Shown piece by piece: positions 1 to 6,435 of a stretch of DNA of 9,829 nucleotides. The first letter of the stretch is position 1. Every line of letters starts with the position of its first letter. The notes beneath the pieces are model-generated. The model saw nothing but the letters and a program-made list of their open reading frames with translations. It ran no database searches and had not been told where the DNA came from. Position numbers and translations under genes: made by a program. This DNA is from Chitinophagaceae bacterium (GTDB lineage Bacteria > Bacteroidota > Bacteroidia > Chitinophagales > Chitinophagaceae): the NCBI GenBank assembly GCA_019747455.1, contig JAIEQT010000443.1:1-9829 (forward strand), given 5' to 3'.

Positions 1-1
1 A

Positions 2-136
2 ATCTCCGCGGTTAAAACAGATACATTCACTTATCCTGGTATGACCATTGAATTTATCCGCAAGAAGAAAAAAGTGGAAGGTTATTTTGTTTCCATCTCT
101 CGGGCAAGAAAGGTATTCTTCAAGAAAATCAATTAA
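2..136 (+). CDS. C-terminal fragment of an unidentified protein, cut by the left edge
   Basis: A frame is open from the first bases of the window to a TAA at 134-136, giving 44 C-terminal residues. The visible tail contains 'YPGMTIEFIR', then a run of lysines, then 'VEGYFVSISRARKVFFKKIN'. This alternating hydrophobic and charged pattern looks like the last beta strands of a small barrel. It loosely resembles the C-terminal extension of Bacteroidota serine hydrolases of the beta-lactamase family, but that is only an impression from a short tail. The stop lies 8 bases before the stop of the convergent ABC ATPase gene. The start and most of the protein are outside the window, so no function is assigned. 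Confidence 0.55.
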   Translation: MSAVKTDTFTYPGMTIEFIRKKKKVEGYFVSISRARKVFFKKIN

Positions 137-144
137 TCTAAGTA

Positions 145-1110
145 TCAAAGATTGATGGATAGTGTAATTGGATCGCCAATATTAAATTTTCCACTGGGGG
201 AATAACAGATCATATTTACGCTGTTTGCGCTGAGCAATAATTCAAAATAACTGCCCTGAAAATTAATTTGCTCAATGGTGGCCTGAACACCCCTATTTGA
301 ATCTGTAGAAAGCTTAATTTGTTCCGGACGAACCAATATCTTTTTATCCGGCATTTGCTTGATAAACATCTTTTTGAGAAAAGGATATTTTCCCAGGTCT
401 ATTAAATTATACGCTCCTAATAATCCTGCCACATATTCATTTACAGGATAATGATATAATTCCTGAGGTGCGCCTTGCTGCACCACTTGTCCATCCTTCA
501 TAATAAACAATAGATCGGCCCACGACAATAAATCGGCAGCATCATGCGAAACCAAAATGCAACTCGTATTTAACTTCTGACCGATCTCCCGAATCACTGT
601 TTTGATCAATTGCTTATGTATTCGATCTAAATTAGAAAAAGGCTCGTCTAGTAATAATAATTTGGGAGCTGTTGTTAATAATCTTGCCAACGCAATTCTT
701 TGCCTTTCTCCGCCAGATAAGGCTTCATTTTTTCTATCTAATAAATGATCTACCCTACAAACTTTATACACCTGCATGGCGGATGATGGGGTAAGTTTAT
801 TAACCATCGCCAACCAATCCTTTACTTTATAGTTATTTCTTAACTCAAAATGTTGCGATAAAAAAGCTATCCCCTTGTTTCCCGGAAGTAACTGTTCATC
901 TGGCCCCAATACCCTTTCATTATTCAACAAAATTGAACCACTCGAAGGCTGTAACAATCCTGCGATCATCTTTAACAGAGTGGTTTTGCCGGAACCTGTT
1001 TCTCCTGCAATAGCAATGCGCTGCAGCGGTAGTTGATCAAAAGAAATATCGTCTACCGCTGTGTTATGTTGCTCCTTGTAGGAAAGATTTTGTACGCGTA
1101 ACAAAAGCAT
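145..1110 (-). CDS. ABC transporter ATP-binding protein with TOBE-like C-terminus
   Basis: This is the cytoplasmic ATPase subunit of an ABC transporter, 321 residues. All nucleotide-binding motifs are visible: Walker A GETGSGKTT (36-44), Q-loop Gln86, signature LSGGE (131-135), Walker B LLLLDE (151-156), the D-loop 'SNLD' and switch His189. After about residue 235 comes a C-terminal domain with 'VRPEQIKLS' near 260, matching the TOBE-type regulatory domain of the PotA/CysA/FbpC-like importer ATPases (known for the family). Substrate is therefore probably an anion, iron or polyamine, but the sequence does not decide. No permease or binding protein is in the window, so it is an orphan here. The frame could extend upstream to 1167, but that would overlap the divergent aminotransferase. 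The ATG at 1110 fits the family N-terminus (MLLLRVQNLSY) and lies 3 bases after a -7 box. Confidence 0.9.
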   Translation of the reverse strand: MLLLRVQNLSYKEQHNTAVDDISFDQLPLQRIAIAGETGSGKTTLLKMIAGLLQPSSGSILLNNERVLGPDEQLLPGNKGIAFLSQHFELRNNYKVKDWLAMVNKLTPSSAMQVYKVCRVDHLLDRKNEALSGGERQRIALARLLTTAPKLLLLDEPFSNLDRIHKQLIKTVIREIGQKLNTSCILVSHDAADLLSWADLLFIMKDGQVVQQGAPQELYHYPVNEYVAGLLGAYNLIDLGKYPFLKKMFIKQMPDKKILVRPEQIKLSTDSNRGVQATIEQINFQGSYFELLLSANSVNMICYSPSGKFNIGDPITLSINL

Positions 1111-1113
1111 CCG

Positions 1114-1121
1114 TAAATATA
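1114..1121 (-). promoter_or_regulatory. Putative -7 box of the ABC ATPase gene
   Basis: Read on the minus strand, TATATTTA matches the Bacteroidota -7 consensus TAnnTTTG at all fixed positions except the last. It is followed by CGG and then the ATG at 1110. At the usual distance, transcription would start at or next to the A of the ATG, giving a leaderless mRNA. I see no clear -33 TTG at the proper spacing. Confidence 0.4.
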
Positions 1122-1133
1122 CTCTCCTATGCT

Positions 1134-1141
1134 TACATTTG
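1134..1141 (+). promoter_or_regulatory. Putative -7 box of the aminotransferase gene
   Basis: TACATTTG is a full match to the Bacteroidota -7 consensus TAnnTTTG. It ends 3 bases (AGG) before the ATG at 1145, so the transcript is probably leaderless or nearly so. It lies only 12 bases from the opposing -7 box of the ABC gene. No -33 TTG is seen at 17-23 bases upstream. Confidence 0.5.
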
Positions 1142-1144
1142 AGG

Positions 1145-2314
1145 ATGATTACACCAGAATTACGCAACCAGTTTCTACTACGTTCAGATATTCGCTTCCT
1201 AAATTTTGGGTCCTTCGGTGCTTGTCCGCGCCCTATTTTTGAACGTTACCAGCAGTACCAACTCGAACTTGAACAAGAGCCTGTACTTTTTATCGTAAAA
1301 AACGGATTAAGCTATTTACAACAATCGCGGGAGGCTTTAGGCAAATACTTGCATTGTAGTGCCGACGATGTGGTATATGTTACCAACCCTTCTTATGCGG
1401 TAAATATTGTAGCAAAGAGTTTTCAACTTAATAAAGGAGATGAAATACTTACTACCAATTTAGAATATGGGGCTTGCGATCGTACCTGGAAATATTATTG
1501 TGATAAAGCAGGTGCTATTTACAAACAACAGCCCATCACATTACCAATAACAACTAAAGAATTTTTGGTAGACGAATTTTTTAAAGGCGTAACGCCTAAA
1601 ACAAAATTGATCTTCTTAAGTCAGATTACCAGTTCAACCGCCTTACGTTTACCTGTTGAAGAAATTTGTAAGAAAGCCAAAGAACTAGGCATCCTCACTT
1701 TTATTGATGGGGCACATGCACCCGGACAAATTCCTGTTAATCTCACAGAGATGGGTGTAGATATGTATACAGGTGCTTGCCATAAATGGATGATGACGCC
1801 TAAAGGCAGTTCCTTTTTTTATGCCAGAAGAGAAATTCAAAATCTATTTGATCCTTTAGTAGTAAGCTGGGGATATAATAGTGCTTTCCCATCTCACTCG
1901 CAATTCTTAGATTACCACCAAACACAGGGTACGCGTGATTATTCAGCTTTTTGTACGATTCCAACCGCTATCGATTTTATGGAAAAAAATAATTGGTGGC
2001 AGGTGGCCGCTGAATGCAGAAAAATCACTCATGCAAATGCTCAAAAATTTTGTGATCTTGTTGAGGCAACTCCTATTTCACCCATTCATGAAGATTTTCT
2101 GGCACAACTATTCAGTATCTCCATACAAGTAAAAACAATGACCCCTGAGGCATTACATGATCTGTTTTTTGATAAGTATAAAATAGAAATACCCGTAATG
2201 CGACATGGTAATGATGTGTATCTACGTTATTCTATACAGGCTTTCAACACACAAGAAGACTTGGATGTATTGTATCGGGCAGTAAAAGAGTTAAAAGAAG
2301 AAGGGATCATTTAG
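1145..2314 (+). CDS. Class V PLP-dependent aminotransferase, isopenicillin-N-epimerase-like
   Basis: This is a fold-type I PLP enzyme of 389 residues. It begins with 'FLNFGSFGACPRP' (18-30), as in the class V group that contains isopenicillin N epimerase (CefD) and cysteine-desulfurase-like proteins. PLP-binding residues are visible: Asp188 in 'IDGAHAPGQ' should contact the pyridine nitrogen, and Lys214 in 'GACHKWMMTPKG' is the expected Schiff-base lysine. 'QGTRDYSAF' (261-269) is typical of the same group. The true substrate cannot be read from sequence. No beta-lactam genes are nearby, so the CefD likeness is structural only. A TTG at 1139 is in frame, but the ATG at 1145 directly after a -7 box is preferred. 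The gene is divergent from the ABC ATPase and convergent with the VOC gene, with 23 bases between the stops. Confidence 0.88.
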   Translation: MITPELRNQFLLRSDIRFLNFGSFGACPRPIFERYQQYQLELEQEPVLFIVKNGLSYLQQSREALGKYLHCSADDVVYVTNPSYAVNIVAKSFQLNKGDEILTTNLEYGACDRTWKYYCDKAGAIYKQQPITLPITTKEFLVDEFFKGVTPKTKLIFLSQITSSTALRLPVEEICKKAKELGILTFIDGAHAPGQIPVNLTEMGVDMYTGACHKWMMTPKGSSFFYARREIQNLFDPLVVSWGYNSAFPSHSQFLDYHQTQGTRDYSAFCTIPTAIDFMEKNNWWQVAAECRKITHANAQKFCDLVEATPISPIHEDFLAQLFSISIQVKTMTPEALHDLFFDKYKIEIPVMRHGNDVYLRYSIQAFNTQEDLDVLYRAVKELKEEGII

Positions 2315-2337
2315 ACCATCAACCGTAGAAAATCTTT

Positions 2338-3177
2338 TTAAATTTTCAAAAGCGCATCTAAATCAAACTTCTTCATTTTCATGAAGGCTTCAACTACCCG
2401 TTGTCCTTTTACAGGATCAGCCATCAATTGAGGTAATTGGGATGGTACTACCTGCCAGGAAACGCCATATTGATCTTTAAGCCATCCGCACATTGATTCT
2501 GTACCTCCATTTGCCAGCAACCGATCCCAATAAAAATCAATTTCGGTTTGGCTATCGCAGTTAACCACAATAGAAACCCCTTCATTGAAAATATAGTTAT
2601 GATCTCCGGGTCCTTCCATGGCTATGAACCTACTAGCCCCAATAGTACATTCACCATACATTAGCTTACCAGCCAAAGGATCCCCTTCAGGATAATAAAC
2701 AACCATATTTTTGGAAGATCCTTCAAAAATTGATGTATAAAAATCCACTGCCTCTTCTGCTTTGCCTAATACATCATTGGTAAACAACATACTTGGTGTA
2801 AACTGTTCATCACCCATAATGGCGGGCTCTAGCATTACTTGCCAACTTACACCGTATCTATCCTGAATCCAGCCATAATAAGCACTCCAGGGATATTCAT
2901 TTAATGCCATTAATACAGTTCCTCCTTCAGCTAATGCATCCCAAATAGTTTGAATACGATTTCTATCGGCATGCTTTATAAAAAAAGAGATAGCGGGGTT
3001 TACCTTGAACATGGGACCACCGTTTAAACCGATGATTCTTTGTCCGCATATTTCAAAATCAACCACCATTCCATTATCCGCATTTATTTTACCATGAGCG
3101 AATAGCCTGGTGTATAAATCTGCTGCCTCTTGTGCCTTACCATCAAACCATATACAAGGATATAATTGTTTACTCAT
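2338..3177 (-). CDS. Tandem-domain VOC family protein (PhnB / 3-demethylubiquinone-9 3-methyltransferase-like)
   Basis: The 279-residue protein is an internal duplication of a PhnB-type vicinal oxygen chelate domain. Copy 1 spans about residues 4-118 and copy 2 about 127-248. Each starts with 'P..WF/LFTND.....AA/AV..Y' and ends with a related block: 'WIQDRYGVSWQV' at 103-114 and 'WLKDQYGVSWQV' at 232-243. Despite the Pfam name, members of this family generally have no proven methyltransferase activity. Catalytic function is unknown; detoxification or small-molecule binding is an inference from the fold. A helical tail follows, with 'FMKMKKFDLDALLKI' at the end. The ATG overlaps the TGA of the upstream DoxX-like gene by 4 bases, so the two should be co-transcribed and translationally coupled. 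Confidence 0.9.
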   Translation of the reverse strand: MSKQLYPCIWFDGKAQEAADLYTRLFAHGKINADNGMVVDFEICGQRIIGLNGGPMFKVNPAISFFIKHADRNRIQTIWDALAEGGTVLMALNEYPWSAYYGWIQDRYGVSWQVMLEPAIMGDEQFTPSMLFTNDVLGKAEEAVDFYTSIFEGSSKNMVVYYPEGDPLAGKLMYGECTIGASRFIAMEGPGDHNYIFNEGVSIVVNCDSQTEIDFYWDRLLANGGTESMCGWLKDQYGVSWQVVPSQLPQLMADPVKGQRVVEAFMKMKKFDLDALLKI

Positions 3178-3539
3178 GCCTTGCTATTTTTTTGATTATA
3201 GACATAAGAAACAATACCTACCAATGCGGGTATAACAACAAATAAAATATCAGGCTTTAAGCCTCCAATACTATAAATAGAGAAAGCAGCTCCCATCAGA
3301 TCAAAGAATAATCCAGCATAAGCCCATTCTCTAATTTTAGGGAACCCAGGAACCAATAAAGCAATAGCTCCGAGTATTTTGGCTACACTTATAAATTTTA
3401 CAAAATATACAGGATATCCTAATTGAGCCATAGCATCCATTGCTTCTTTTACACCCATGAGCGAAGGAATGGCTGTGAATGCCATGAATACGGCGAATAC
3501 AATAGTACTGGTCCAGTAAATGATTTTTACAGATTTCAT
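3174..3539 (-). CDS. DoxX-like family membrane protein
   Basis: This is a small inner-membrane protein of 121 residues with four predicted hydrophobic helices at about 6-27, 44-64, 71-92 and 96-114. The central stretch 'GYPVYF', 'AKILGAIALLVPGFPKIREW' and 'YAGLFFDLMGA' is characteristic of DoxX-like proteins, common in Bacteroidota. Their biochemical role is unsettled; some relatives are linked to thiol or redox stress. It is the first gene of a two-gene operon, and its TGA lies inside the ATG of the VOC gene (ATGA overlap). The remnant of a Crp/Fnr-type regulator lies divergently upstream, which hints that this operon was once the regulator's target (inference). Confidence 0.88.
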   Translation of the reverse strand: MKSVKIIYWTSTIVFAVFMAFTAIPSLMGVKEAMDAMAQLGYPVYFVKFISVAKILGAIALLVPGFPKIREWAYAGLFFDLMGAAFSIYSIGGLKPDILFVVIPALVGIVSYVYNQKNSKA

Positions 3540-3559
3540 ATGATCGTTTTTAGGTTAGT

Positions 3560-3567
3560 TAAAGATA
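3560..3567 (-). promoter_or_regulatory. Possible -7 box of the DoxX-VOC operon
   Basis: On the minus strand TATCTTTA differs from TAnnTTTG only in the last base. It lies 20 bases before the ATG at 3539, so a leader of roughly 15 bases would result. No -33 TTG at standard spacing was found, so support is modest. Confidence 0.3.
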
Positions 3568-3614
3568 AACCAAATCAATGAGATTTATTTAAAGATGAAT
3601 GATGTAATCGTTTT

Positions 3615-3642
3615 TTGCTATAAGGGAAGTTACGTACTTTTA
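3615..3642 (+). promoter_or_regulatory. Possible promoter of the Crp/Fnr remnant
   Basis: A TTG at 3615-3617 is followed after 17 bases by TACTTTTA at 3635-3642, close to the Bacteroidota pair TTG / TAnnTTTG. A start near 3648 would leave a leader of about 55 bases before the ATG at 3703. This arrangement is one reason to prefer 3703 over the in-frame ATG at 3595, which would lie upstream of the promoter. Confidence 0.35.
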
Positions 3643-3702
3643 AGTGTTAGCTATAACAGTATTGAAGCAATACCAAAGATCAACGTTAATAGACAAATTA
3701 CA

Positions 3703-4166
3703 ATGACATCGCAAAATATTTTAAGCAGTTTGGGGCAATTTTCGAATTTCGAAGAAGTGCTTTTTGAAAAACATACCGTAAGAAAAAAACTTAAAAAAAA
3801 TGAAATATTACTAAGCGAAGGTGACGTTTGCAAATCATTCTACTATATTTTATCAGGTTCATTTTCGCAATTTCGAATTGACGATATTGACAAAGTTATC
3901 ATTGATCTGCACTTACAAAACGAGTGGATGTTCAATCAACAAAGCCTTACAGAGCAAACTCCTTCAAGTACAACAATCAAAGCTTTCGAAAAAGCTGAAA
4001 TCGTTGAGTTGAGTTTAAACAGCTTTCATTGCCTAAACCAACCGAGAAGTACAGCCATATAAAGAAAGCTAAACCTGAATTAACAAAAGTATTCCCTATT
4101 AAAATGATAGCCTCCTATTTGAAAATGGCACCTGAAACTTTAAGCAGAGTGAGAGCTTCTTATTGA
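3703..4166 (+). pseudogene. Crp/Fnr-type transcription regulator, broken by internal deletion and frameshift
   Basis: The 5' part encodes a cyclic-nucleotide-binding-like domain: 'FEEVLFEKHTVRKKLKKNEI', 'LLSEGDVCKSFYYILSGSF' and 'TEQTPSSTTIKAFEKAEIVEL', as in Bacteroidota Crp/Fnr proteins. This frame reads to 'LNSFHCL', then a few unrelated residues and a TAA at 4060-4062. The C-terminal half resumes in another frame from about 4035: 'PTEKYSHIKKAKPEL', then the helix-turn-helix end 'MIASYLKMAPETLSRVRASY' with TGA at 4164-4166. Intact relatives (about 190 residues) have some 30 residues of dimerisation helix between these blocks, so about 90-100 bases plus a non-multiple of three are missing. 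It is not a simple one-base error. An in-frame ATG at 3595 exists, but its 36 extra residues do not look like the family. Runs of 7 and 8 A at 3783-3800 stay in frame. It is probably non-functional as a regulator. Confidence 0.8.
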
Positions 4167-4208
4167 ATTTACTGATTTCAATCAAGTGAACTTTTGCTGA
4201 CCAAAGTT

Positions 4209-4216
4209 AATCTTTG
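4209..4216 (+). promoter_or_regulatory. Possible -7 box of the bleomycin-resistance-like gene
   Basis: AATCTTTG matches TAnnTTTG except at the first base and lies 13 bases before the ATG at 4230. A TTG at 4194-4196 is only 12 bases upstream, shorter than usual. The site is weak but is the best candidate in the 63-base gap after the regulator remnant. Confidence 0.28.
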
Positions 4217-4229
4217 TAAAAAAATTATT

Positions 4230-4586
4230 ATGCTCACAACAATTATTCCAAAACTACCGATGCGTAACAAGCTTGCAACGAGAGATTTCTACCTATCACA
4301 ATTAGGATTTACTGACATTGGAAGTGAAGACTTTGAAGACTACTTGTTAATTAAAAAAGACAATATTGAAATTCACTTTTTCAAGTTTAAAGAACTAGAT
4401 CCAAAAGAAAACTATGGACAAGTTTATATTCGCTGCACTAGCATTGAAACACTTTATCAATCTATGTTAGAAAATAATAACAATATTCATCCGGCAGGAC
4501 ATTTACAAGCAAAGCCTTGGGGGCAAAAGGAATTTTCGATGCTCGATCCAGACAATAACTTACTTACATTTGGACAAAGTTTATAG
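4230..4586 (+). CDS. Bleomycin-resistance-like VOC family protein
   Basis: This is a single-domain vicinal oxygen chelate protein of 118 residues. It starts 'TIIPKLPMRN...TRDFYLSQLGF' and has 'EIHFFKFKELDP' (47-58), 'YGQVYIRC' (62-69), 'KPWGQKEFSMLDPDNNLLTFGQ' (95-116). The N-terminal 'P.LP' block, the 'W/Y.E/LFF' strand and the final 'W..EF...DPDGN.L' block match the Ble/ShBle-type bleomycin-binding proteins, which act by sequestering the drug as dimers. Many chromosomal relatives have no proven resistance function, so drug binding is an inference. The frame extends to a TTG at 4194; the ATG at 4230 is chosen for the conserved N-terminus. Its codons are visibly A/T-richer than those of the downstream lipB and rluD genes, in line with possible acquisition. 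It converges on lipB. Confidence 0.85.
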   Translation: MLTTIIPKLPMRNKLATRDFYLSQLGFTDIGSEDFEDYLLIKKDNIEIHFFKFKELDPKENYGQVYIRCTSIETLYQSMLENNNNIHPAGHLQAKPWGQKEFSMLDPDNNLLTFGQSL

Positions 4587-4606
4587 TATAATAAAGAACG
4601 GCTATG

Positions 4607-4649
4607 GTAAGCTTAAACAGGGTGGCTTACAAAAACCCATAAAGCTTAC
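4607..4649. repeat. Inverted repeat between convergent ble-like and lipB genes
   Basis: GTAAGCTT at 4607-4614 has its exact reverse complement AAGCTTAC at 4642-4649, with GGGT (4620-4623) and ACCC (4635-4638) as an inner stem. A second copy of GCTTAC at 4625-4630 can pair with the same left arm, so two alternative hairpins are possible. It covers the end of lipB and the 40-base gap before it. It may serve as a two-way transcription end, but neither strand shows a U-run after the stem. Confidence 0.35.
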
Positions 4650-5346
4650 ATCCAAACAACTTTTCAAAATTCTTTTTCACCCGATATTTAACTTCATCCA
4701 TATCCAGTTTTCTGCCTAATTCTTTTTCCAAAGAAGTAACGGATTTATTTTCTATACCACAAGGAATGATATTTTTGAAGTAATCCAGATCGGTATTAAT
4801 GTTGAAAGCGAATCCATGCATGGTTATCCAGCGACTACATTTAATACCCATAGCACAAATTTTTCTCTCTCTGCCTTGTACATGTGCATCTAACCATACC
4901 CCTGTTTCTCCTGCACTACGCTCACCACGCAATCCGTATTCGGCCATCGTGCTAATGATAACTTCTTCCAGCGTACGCAAATACCAACCCAAATCGGTTT
5001 TAAATTTTTCTAAATCCAGTATGGGATAGCCTACTAATTGTTGAGGGCCATGAAAGGTAATATCGCCTCCTCTATTGATATGAAAATAGTCGATACCCCG
5101 CTCTTTCATTTGTTCTTCTGTAATCAATACATGTGATTCTTTGCCATTCTTACCTAATGTATATACGGGCGGGTGCTCTACAAATAACAAATGATGAACT
5201 GTAGGCACGGTAGCGATATCAGCCCCTTCTTGGTACCGGAATGCTAATTTTATGTCGGTATTTTTTTTCAATAATAGCTCCTGATACTCCCACACTTCTT
5301 TATACCTGCGCATGCCTAAATCTTCAAATAAAACCCTTTCCACCAT
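4627..5346 (-). CDS. lipB: Octanoyltransferase LipB (lipoate biosynthesis)
   Basis: LipB moves the octanoyl group from octanoyl-ACP to lipoyl-domain lysines (for example in pyruvate and 2-oxoglutarate dehydrogenase E2), the step before LipA inserts sulfur. The 239-residue protein shows the family blocks: 'EHPPVYTLGKNG' (57-68), 'NRGGDITFHGPQQLV' (91-105), the lysine of 'RKICAMGIK' (Lys162), 'HGFAFNINTDL' (177-187) and the catalytic cysteine in 'IIPCGIENKSVTSL' (Cys196). Lys162 and Cys196 correspond to the known catalytic dyad, by alignment to E. coli LipB. The frame could start at 5376, but the ATG at 5346 lies 4 bases after a -7 box and fits the family length. lipA is not in the window. It is divergent from rluD-bioB with a 46-base gap. 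Confidence 0.96.
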   Translation of the reverse strand: MVERVLFEDLGMRRYKEVWEYQELLLKKNTDIKLAFRYQEGADIATVPTVHHLLFVEHPPVYTLGKNGKESHVLITEEQMKERGIDYFHINRGGDITFHGPQQLVGYPILDLEKFKTDLGWYLRTLEEVIISTMAEYGLRGERSAGETGVWLDAHVQGRERKICAMGIKCSRWITMHGFAFNINTDLDYFKNIIPCGIENKSVTSLEKELGRKLDMDEVKYRVKKNFEKLFGCKLYGFL

Positions 5347-5350
5347 ACTG

Positions 5351-5358
5351 CAAAGATA
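5351..5358 (-). promoter_or_regulatory. Putative -7 box of lipB
   Basis: On the minus strand TATCTTTG fully matches TAnnTTTG and is followed by CAGT and the lipB ATG at 5346. The spacing predicts a leaderless or near-leaderless transcript. No clear -33 TTG is seen upstream. Confidence 0.55.
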
Positions 5359-5380
5359 AGTGTTAATGCCATGCATCTCT

Positions 5381-5388
5381 TACCTTTG
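5381..5388 (+). promoter_or_regulatory. Putative -7 box of rluD-bioB
   Basis: TACCTTTG fully matches TAnnTTTG and is followed by CCCC and the rluD ATG at 5393. It mirrors the lipB box on the other strand, with 22 bases between the two. No clear -33 TTG is seen upstream. Confidence 0.55.
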
Positions 5389-5392
5389 CCCC

Positions 5393-6433
5393 ATGCAAAC
5401 CCACGAAGAATTCGTAATGGATGAACAGTTAGAGGAACTGTATGAACGCAAAACCTTTACGGTAGATAAGGGGCAAGAGCCTTATCGTATCGATAAATGG
5501 GTGCAAATGCATATGGAAGGCTCTACCCGAAATAAAATACAACAAGGTATAGAAGCCGGATTTTTAACGGTAAATGGGAAACCCGTAAAGAGCAATTATA
5601 AAATCAAACCGGGAGATGAAATTGTATTGATGAGTTTGGTAAACCCCGATCATACCCAGCTAAAAGAAGAAAATATTCCGCTCGATATTGTGTATGAAGA
5701 TGCAGATGTAATGGTTATCAATAAACCCGCCAATATGGTGGTACATCCCGGCGTAGGTAATTTTAGCGGTACTTTATTGAATGGGGTAGCTTACTATTTG
5801 AAACAACAGCAACCGGATCTTACAGAGGAATCTTTGCCTCGTTATGGCCTGGTGCATCGTATAGATAAAAATACTACCGGACTTATCGTACTTGCTAAAA
5901 CGGCTGAAGCCGCCGCCCATTTAGCCAAGCAGTTTTTCAACCATACGGTGAAAAGAAATTATCTCGCTTTAGTTTGGGGAAATGTGGAGCAAGAAGAAGG
6001 TACTATTAATGCACATATTGCCCGACATAAACAGCATCGTAAAATGTTTGATGCATACCCCGATGGAGAAACCGGTAAACATGCTATTACGCATTATAAA
6101 GTAGTTGAACGTTTTAATTATACTACCCTTGTTCAATGTACTTTAGAAACCGGCAGAACGCATCAAATTAGGGTGCACATGAAATATATCGGTCATACCC
6201 TATTTAATGACTGGGAGTATGGGGGAGATAAAATTTTAAAAGGTACTATTTATACCAAGTATAAACAATTTGTTGAGAATTGCTTTGCTGTTTGTCCGCG
6301 TTTTGCTTTACACGCCCACACCCTGGGCTTTATTCATCCACGCAGTGGAAAGGAACTTTTTTTTGAATCTCCCCTACCATCAGATATGCAAATGGTGATG
6401 GAAAAATGGAGAAAGTATATATTTGCTTCATAA
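5393..6433 (+). CDS. rluD: 23S rRNA pseudouridine synthase, RluA family (RluD-like)
   Basis: This enzyme isomerises uridines in 23S rRNA; E. coli RluD modifies helix 69 at 1911, 1915 and 1917. The 346-residue protein has an N-terminal S4 RNA-binding domain (about 31-80, '[10 protein letters not shown]...[25 protein letters not shown]'). A catalytic domain follows, starting '[18 protein letters not shown]' and 'MVVHPGVGN', which is very close to E. coli RluD. The catalytic aspartate is Asp158 in '[19 protein letters not shown]', and '[12 protein letters not shown]' is the conserved C-terminal motif. The ATG at 5393 is chosen because a -7 box ends 4 bases before it. A GTG at 5360 and an ATG at 5417 are in frame, and the latter would also leave the S4 domain intact. 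bioB begins 2 bases after the stop. RluD over other RluA members is judged from motif likeness only. Confidence 0.93.
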   Translation: MQTHEEFVMDEQLEELYERKTFTVDKGQEPYRIDKWVQMHMEGSTRNKIQQGIEAGFLTVNGKPVKSNYKIKPGDEIVLMSLVNPDHTQLKEENIPLDIVYEDADVMVINKPANMVVHPGVGNFSGTLLNGVAYYLKQQQPDLTEESLPRYGLVHRIDKNTTGLIVLAKTAEAAAHLAKQFFNHTVKRNYLALVWGNVEQEEGTINAHIARHKQHRKMFDAYPDGETGKHAITHYKVVERFNYTTLVQCTLETGRTHQIRVHMKYIGHTLFNDWEYGGDKILKGTIYTKYKQFVENCFAVCPRFALHAHTLGFIHPRSGKELFFESPLPSDMQMVMEKWRKYIFAS

Positions 6434-6435
6434 CT

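Noticed and set aside
2328..2347. GAAAAT / ATTTTC inverted repeat between the convergent aminotransferase and VOC genes, as a terminator
   Set aside because: Only a six-pair, almost all A-T stem with an 8-base loop and no U-run in either direction; such repeats are expected by chance in AT-rich DNA.
3595..3702. In-frame N-terminal extension of the Crp/Fnr remnant starting at ATG 3595
   Set aside because: The 36 residues do not resemble family N-termini and would begin upstream of the likely promoter at 3615-3642.
3783..3800. Runs of 7 and 8 A in the Crp/Fnr remnant as the cause of the frameshift
   Set aside because: The reading frame stays in family through 'RKKLKKNEI' and beyond; the break is about 230 bases further on, where residues are also missing.
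6357..6364. Run of eight T in rluD as a possible programmed slippage site
   Set aside because: The zero frame continues through the run with conserved C-terminal residues to the normal stop, and no alternative product is suggested.
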